A stretch of DNA of 64,000 nucleotides, from positions 384,501 through 448,500 of the forward strand of contig NC_053044.1 in NCBI RefSeq assembly GCF_003473485.1, read 5' to 3'. The notes beneath the pieces are model-generated. The model made no database searches, was not told the origin of the DNA, and saw only the letters and a program-made list of their open reading frames with translations. How positions within the stretch are numbered: the first letter of the stretch is position 1; each line of letters begins with the position of its first letter. Source of the stretch: Medicago truncatula. Its lineage: Eukaryota; Streptophyta; Magnoliopsida; Fabales; Fabaceae. Both the position numbers and the translations under genes were made by a program. This document shows positions 59,664-64,000 of the stretch, piece after piece.

Positions 59664-60328
59664 GCAGAAACTGTAAAATTGTCTCGAAGTAGTTATTAAC
59701 AAAAACATATAAAAACAGCTAGTAACATGACATCATAATTCATCAAACTTTCATCAAAGCTCTCCTTCTCTTTTCCTGATCTATCCAATAACTTGAAGCC
59801 TTCGACAATACTTCGTTGAACAACGTATTGTTACTAGAATGCACCAATTGAAGTGCAAGTTTCATCCTAGTGGCTGTGACAACCTGGAAAAATACACATA
59901 ATTATAAATTCTTCCATGCTAGTTATAAAGGACATTCAATCATTCAATAACTTATGAAATAAATAAGACAGTGACATTGATATTTTGATAATCACCTATG
60001 AATGCACATTCAATCATCCATTTAGCAACCCACACTCCACTATCAATTATGTGGAAATTTTAAGTACATTAGTGACACCGACAACAACCATAAATGAAAA
60101 CAGAAATAAACAAAGTATAATGAATGAGAATTACGATCCAATGCGCCGTGTTGGAAAGGATCTTGGTTGAATTATATTGAAGTATTGTCAACGTCTGCAA
60201 GTTATTGGATGGATTAGGAAACGAGAAGGAGAGCTTTGGTGAAAGTTTGATGAATTATGATGTCATGTTACTAACTTCTTTTATATGTTTTGGTGCTATC
60301 TACTTCGAGACAATTTTACAGTTTCTGC
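59664..60328. repeat. Foldback: inverted repeat with 145-bp arms
   Basis: Arms 59664-59810 and 60178-60328 are inverted copies (for example GCAGAAACTGTAAAATTGTC and ACATGACATCATAATTCATC on the left, complements on the right), about 85-90% identical, around a 370-bp centre without a gene. The motif GTAAAATTGTCTCGAA also occurs once more just outside the left arm (59639). No target repeat found. Confidence 0.75.
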
Positions 60329-61619
60329 AATTCTTGATTAAGACAATATGTTGGTTTTGGATTGTGATTTCTTTGGGATAGGTTGATGGATAATCTATAC
60401 TATATTTCGATAATCCTAATTTTGGATTGACTTTTTGTTTAAATTGTTTGCTCTATATTTCGCGAGCGCCATATTTATTATAATGGCTTCGACGTCAATA
60501 TCATTTTTTTACACTAAAACACGAAATAAGACAATGACAACATATATCATGTATGATATTAACAATATACCTCTTTCTGATATCAATATGTGGATGGCTT
60601 GACCACCAAACTTAAAATTATGGTTCTTCCATCTTCCTTCAATTCAAGTCCTTAAATAACTCAGCTAAGCTGTTTCGCATACAACAAAAATAAATAAATT
60701 TTCTCTATACACAAAATTTCATTAAACTGTTCCAAATAAACGATATAAAGTTATCTATTCACAACTCCAAAACATTACATTCTTTAATTTCAAAGCCTAA
60801 CTAATCAATTTTATTTATTTATTTTTGATTCAGCAAATATTATTAACTACTAGCAATCATGAGAGATTCTAATAGGACAAAGAAATACTAAAAAAAATTC
60901 AAGAACGCGACCTGGAAAAATTTAATCATGCATACGATCATGTTGGATTTGAACATGTGCTGATGAACATCGTTTGTCTCCTTAAAAAAATATCTAGAAT
61001 ATAAAATAAAAAAGACTAAAATGATGTCAATGCAAACTTGCGGTAATTAAAGGTAGGGTCAATCATAAATGAACCTTGTGGATTATCATACACCAATAGA
61101 CTCAACTGTCATTACCGTTCAAAAAAAATAAAACTCAACGGTCATTTACATGCTAGTAGTTTTCAATTTTTTTGTCTCCTTTGACCTTCTCAAACATCAA
61201 TTTTATGATCAAATTCGAAGAATGGGTCTGCCAAAGCGTAATTTAAAGAAAAAGGTTATTGAATAGAATTGAATTGTTGGTTGTTGGATTTGTTTGAGTA
61301 GAAATGAATTTCTCACAAATCACCTCTTAATGATGTGCAGTTTGTTTTTATAATACGCAATCTTCAAAGGCCAAACCATGAATACACTAACGATTATCTC
61401 AGACATGATTTGCTTGGTTGCAATCTTGACGCATGGAAACCAGAACCCCTAGGTGAAGATTACTTATTTTGTGATGGCCTAGTGGTTGCTCTATTAAAGC
61501 TGCATGCATGACCTTCAAAAAGTATGCCACTTTGATTTAATAGTGGGTTTCCTTGCATTTTACGCAAATGCGCAATTTATGGAACCCCTGAAATCTACCT
61601 AAAGATCTTGCTAATCTCT
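60329..61619. other. Intergenic, nothing recognised
   Basis: AT-rich. No ORF of note, no clear repeat, no RNA gene seen. Confidence 0.5.
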
Positions 61620-62740
61620 TCCCCCAAATCCATTAGTATTAGTTTCAACGTCAAGATCTCCAACACCAGCTACGACGTCGTTTCGTGCACTACTTCTAGT
61701 AAAGAATCTACCAGAACTCGAAACGACATCACTCTAGAAGGACTATCAACATAATCCTTCAATGAGTTACCTTCATCCACCAACTCACCTGAGAAACCAC
61801 CGAGGTCTCTACCTCCACCGCAAGCATCGGTCTTTTTCACAGGAAAATATTCTCTGTTTAGTGTTTCCTCATCGATGAAATACTCAAACGTGCTGACTGA
61901 GTAAGTCCTCTGGTCAATTTCTCTGACGACATTGTTACTGTCAGTTGCGGTGGCTTCGCGGCGGTTGTTGATGTTTCATATCTCCAAACAAAGGTTGTTG
62001 TTACCGGAAGAAGTTGATGAGGAACGGAAAATCTTCATAATCTCTTATTCTGATTCGAATACTGATGATCGACATAAAAAACAGGTTTGATTCGATGCTA
62101 ACTAAGCGTACATGCATTCCGTATGGAATCCGTGACTGCAGAGACATAATCTCTGTGTGTTTGTTTATCAAAGTTCGAGCAAAATGATCATCTCCGTATC
62201 GTTTGATAAACAAATGCACATAGATTATGTCTCTGCTGTCACACGTTCCATACGGAATGCATCGACGCTTGGTTAGCATTGAATCAAACCTGTCCGTTAT
62301 GTCGATCATAGTATTCGCATCAGAATAAGAGATTACGAAGATTTTCCATCCTTCCTCCATTTCTTCTTTCGGTAACAAGAGCTTTCGTTTGGCAATAGGA
62401 AACATCAACAATCGTTGCAAAGCCACCGTAGCTGACAGTGGCAATGTCGCTGAGTATTTCATCGATGAAGAAGATGAGATTTCGGTTGGAAACACTGATC
62501 AAGAATATTTTCCGGTGAAAAAGATGATGTGGTGGTGCTTGTGGTGGAGATTCTGTTAGTTTCTCAAGCAAGTTTGGTCGGTGGAGATTATGTTGATAGT
62601 CTTTCTAAAATGATGTCGTTTCGAAGTTCTGGAAGATTCTTTAATGGAAGTAGTAGACGAAACCACGTAGTAGTTGGTGTTGGAGATTTTGACATTGAAG
62701 CTAATACTAATGGATTTAGGGAAAGTGGGATGTGTTTATG
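61620..62740. repeat. Long inverted duplication with 29-nt loop
   Basis: Left arm about 61620-62172, right arm 62202-62740. From the loop outward the arms pair over about 550 bp (TTTGTTTATCAAA / TTTGATAAACAAA at the tip; ATGCATTCCGTATGGAA; AACGACATCA; AAATCCATTAGTATTAG at the base). Identity is about 88% near the loop and lower, with small indels, farther out. ORFs cross it in several frames (62001-62495 and 62320-62571 minus, 62529-62855 plus) but none matches a family I know. A transcript from either strand would fold into one long hairpin. Confidence 0.85.
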
Positions 62741-63999
62741 TGGAATATCATTATTCTTTGCCAAATCTACATGGGACTTTTTAAGATTGTACATTAGCTC
62801 TCTCTCTTTCTCTTGGAGACCTACTTCAAAGTCCCAAAACAAGAGAATATGGTAATGATACTCAAATTGAAAGAGTTCTAAACTACAATAGCATTGAATT
62901 CAAGATTTAATAAAGCAAGAATTCGATCATAAAAAATCAGTATTTCAACTTTCGATTTTTGTTTTTCAAAGGTAAATTTGAAAAACCAACCTGTTGAGCT
63001 TTTGGGTTCTTTATGAGGTTGGATTTTTAAGCTGCCAGCCCAAGCCATAAGAGGGTATTCAGAGATGGAGAAAGGAAGGTGGAAAATAGATTAAAGAATG
63101 CACACGTAATGCATAAAAACAACACCAATGTAATGCACCACAAGTCCATCACAATTCAGAAGCAACATAATAGTGATTTTTGTACAGAAAATTCTCATAA
63201 ATCAACTACAAGTGTAGAACTAGTTGGTGTCAAGAATCCTAAGATTTTGAGCAATTAAGATCAATCCAGATAAACAAATAAGCATAATATGTAAATACTT
63301 TGATCAACAAATAAGCATAATATGTAAATACGATTTGATTAAGATCAATCCAGATCAACAGAAAATGCAACAAAAGGATACAATTATGAAATTCTATTTA
63401 TCATGATATCTCATCTTAAGAAGGATGATTCATAAATAACCAAGAATAAACAAAATAAAAAATAATCAAGCTAAATAGAAGCGGTACCTGGTTGAACTGA
63501 CGGATGTTTGCATAGCCGCTTCAACACGAAGGCATGTGCCAATGCAAAATAGAGGAAATATATTAATTAACATGCATTGCTTGCAATGTGTTATATATTC
63601 GCTTAAACAAAAGCCAATGCAAGATGATAACCAAGTCAAGAGAAGAGTAAAAGGTCGGTGTTTATAGGTTAGATGATTATGGCATTGTAATTTGTAGGTT
63701 ATTTTACATTATGACATAACAAGTTGTTAATTGAAATGATTGTGTTCTTGGTAATGATTAATTGTTGAAAAGTTGACTCCTAAACCACAAGAACTCTACA
63801 ATAGAGGCAAAGTCTTTTTTGTTTTGTTTTACAAGTGACTCAATTTCATGTATTTTTTTTTTTTTGTTAAAGATGGACTCAAATTCAAGTTAGAATATAT
63901 TTTCGCAGTAACAGAAATAAAAATTTTATTTCTATGATATTCATACAAGAGATTTTTTTTAGTAGAAAATTCATAAAAGAGAGAGTAAGGAAATAAAAA
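62741..63999. other. Flank of the hairpin locus
   Basis: On the minus strand two stretches look like exons next to GT donors: 63488-63545 (ends TCAACCAG/GTACCG, behind a TATATAAC-like box near 63590) and about 62993-63075 (ends TCAACAG/GTTGG). They could be the start of a transcript that runs into the hairpin, but no protein is recognised and this is speculative. A two-copy repeat of AACAAATAAGCATAATATGT lies at 63272-63332. Confidence 0.3.
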
Positions 64000-64000
64000 A

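Overview
The window is AT-rich nuclear DNA of a flowering plant. Genes have many short GT-AG introns, the proteins are of plant type, and about half of the sequence is transposon-derived. Sequence style (Mutator-type elements, long solo LTRs with CTCGCGAGGCGAG-like palindromes, Stowaway MITEs) suggests a legume of the Medicago kind; that last step is inference.

Layout. 1-4.1 kb: a decayed LTR retroelement on the minus strand carrying pieces of two host genes (a guanosine deaminase-like gene and a subtilase). 5.2-10.5 kb: an apparently complete RAD21/SCC1-type cohesin kleisin gene (minus, 13 exons reconstructed by hand, 701 codons), with a tandem duplication across one intron that creates a 17-nt out-of-frame microexon. 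13.6-18.5 kb: a nest of transposons, each layer dated by its own target-site duplication. 19.5-25.6 kb: a truncated copy and an intact copy of an RNF170-type RING/DUF1232 gene. 27.4-39.0 kb: a complete MLH1 mismatch-repair gene (minus, 15 exons, 719 codons) with several transposon relics in its introns. 39.6-57.1 kb: a 17.4-kb composite Mutator-like element, bounded by an 8-bp direct repeat. It consists of two inverted arms of about 6.1 kb each after removing one later solo LTR per arm. Both arms carry a FAR1/MULE transposase, a Rossmann-fold gene fragment and an RNase H-like fragment. 58.1-59.7 kb: remains of a PIF/Harbinger element. 59.7-60.3 kb: a foldback. 61.6-62.7 kb: an inverted duplication with arms of about 550 bp and a 29-nt loop, a good candidate for a hairpin-RNA locus.

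The three intact cellular genes act in chromosome cohesion (RAD21-like), DNA mismatch repair and meiotic crossing over (MLH1) and membrane-linked ubiquitination (RNF170-like). They are neighbours and not an operon, and I infer no functional link beyond the first two being replication/recombination genes. All coordinates and splice joins were read by eye; each join of the three genes was checked for GT-AG borders and for reading phase.
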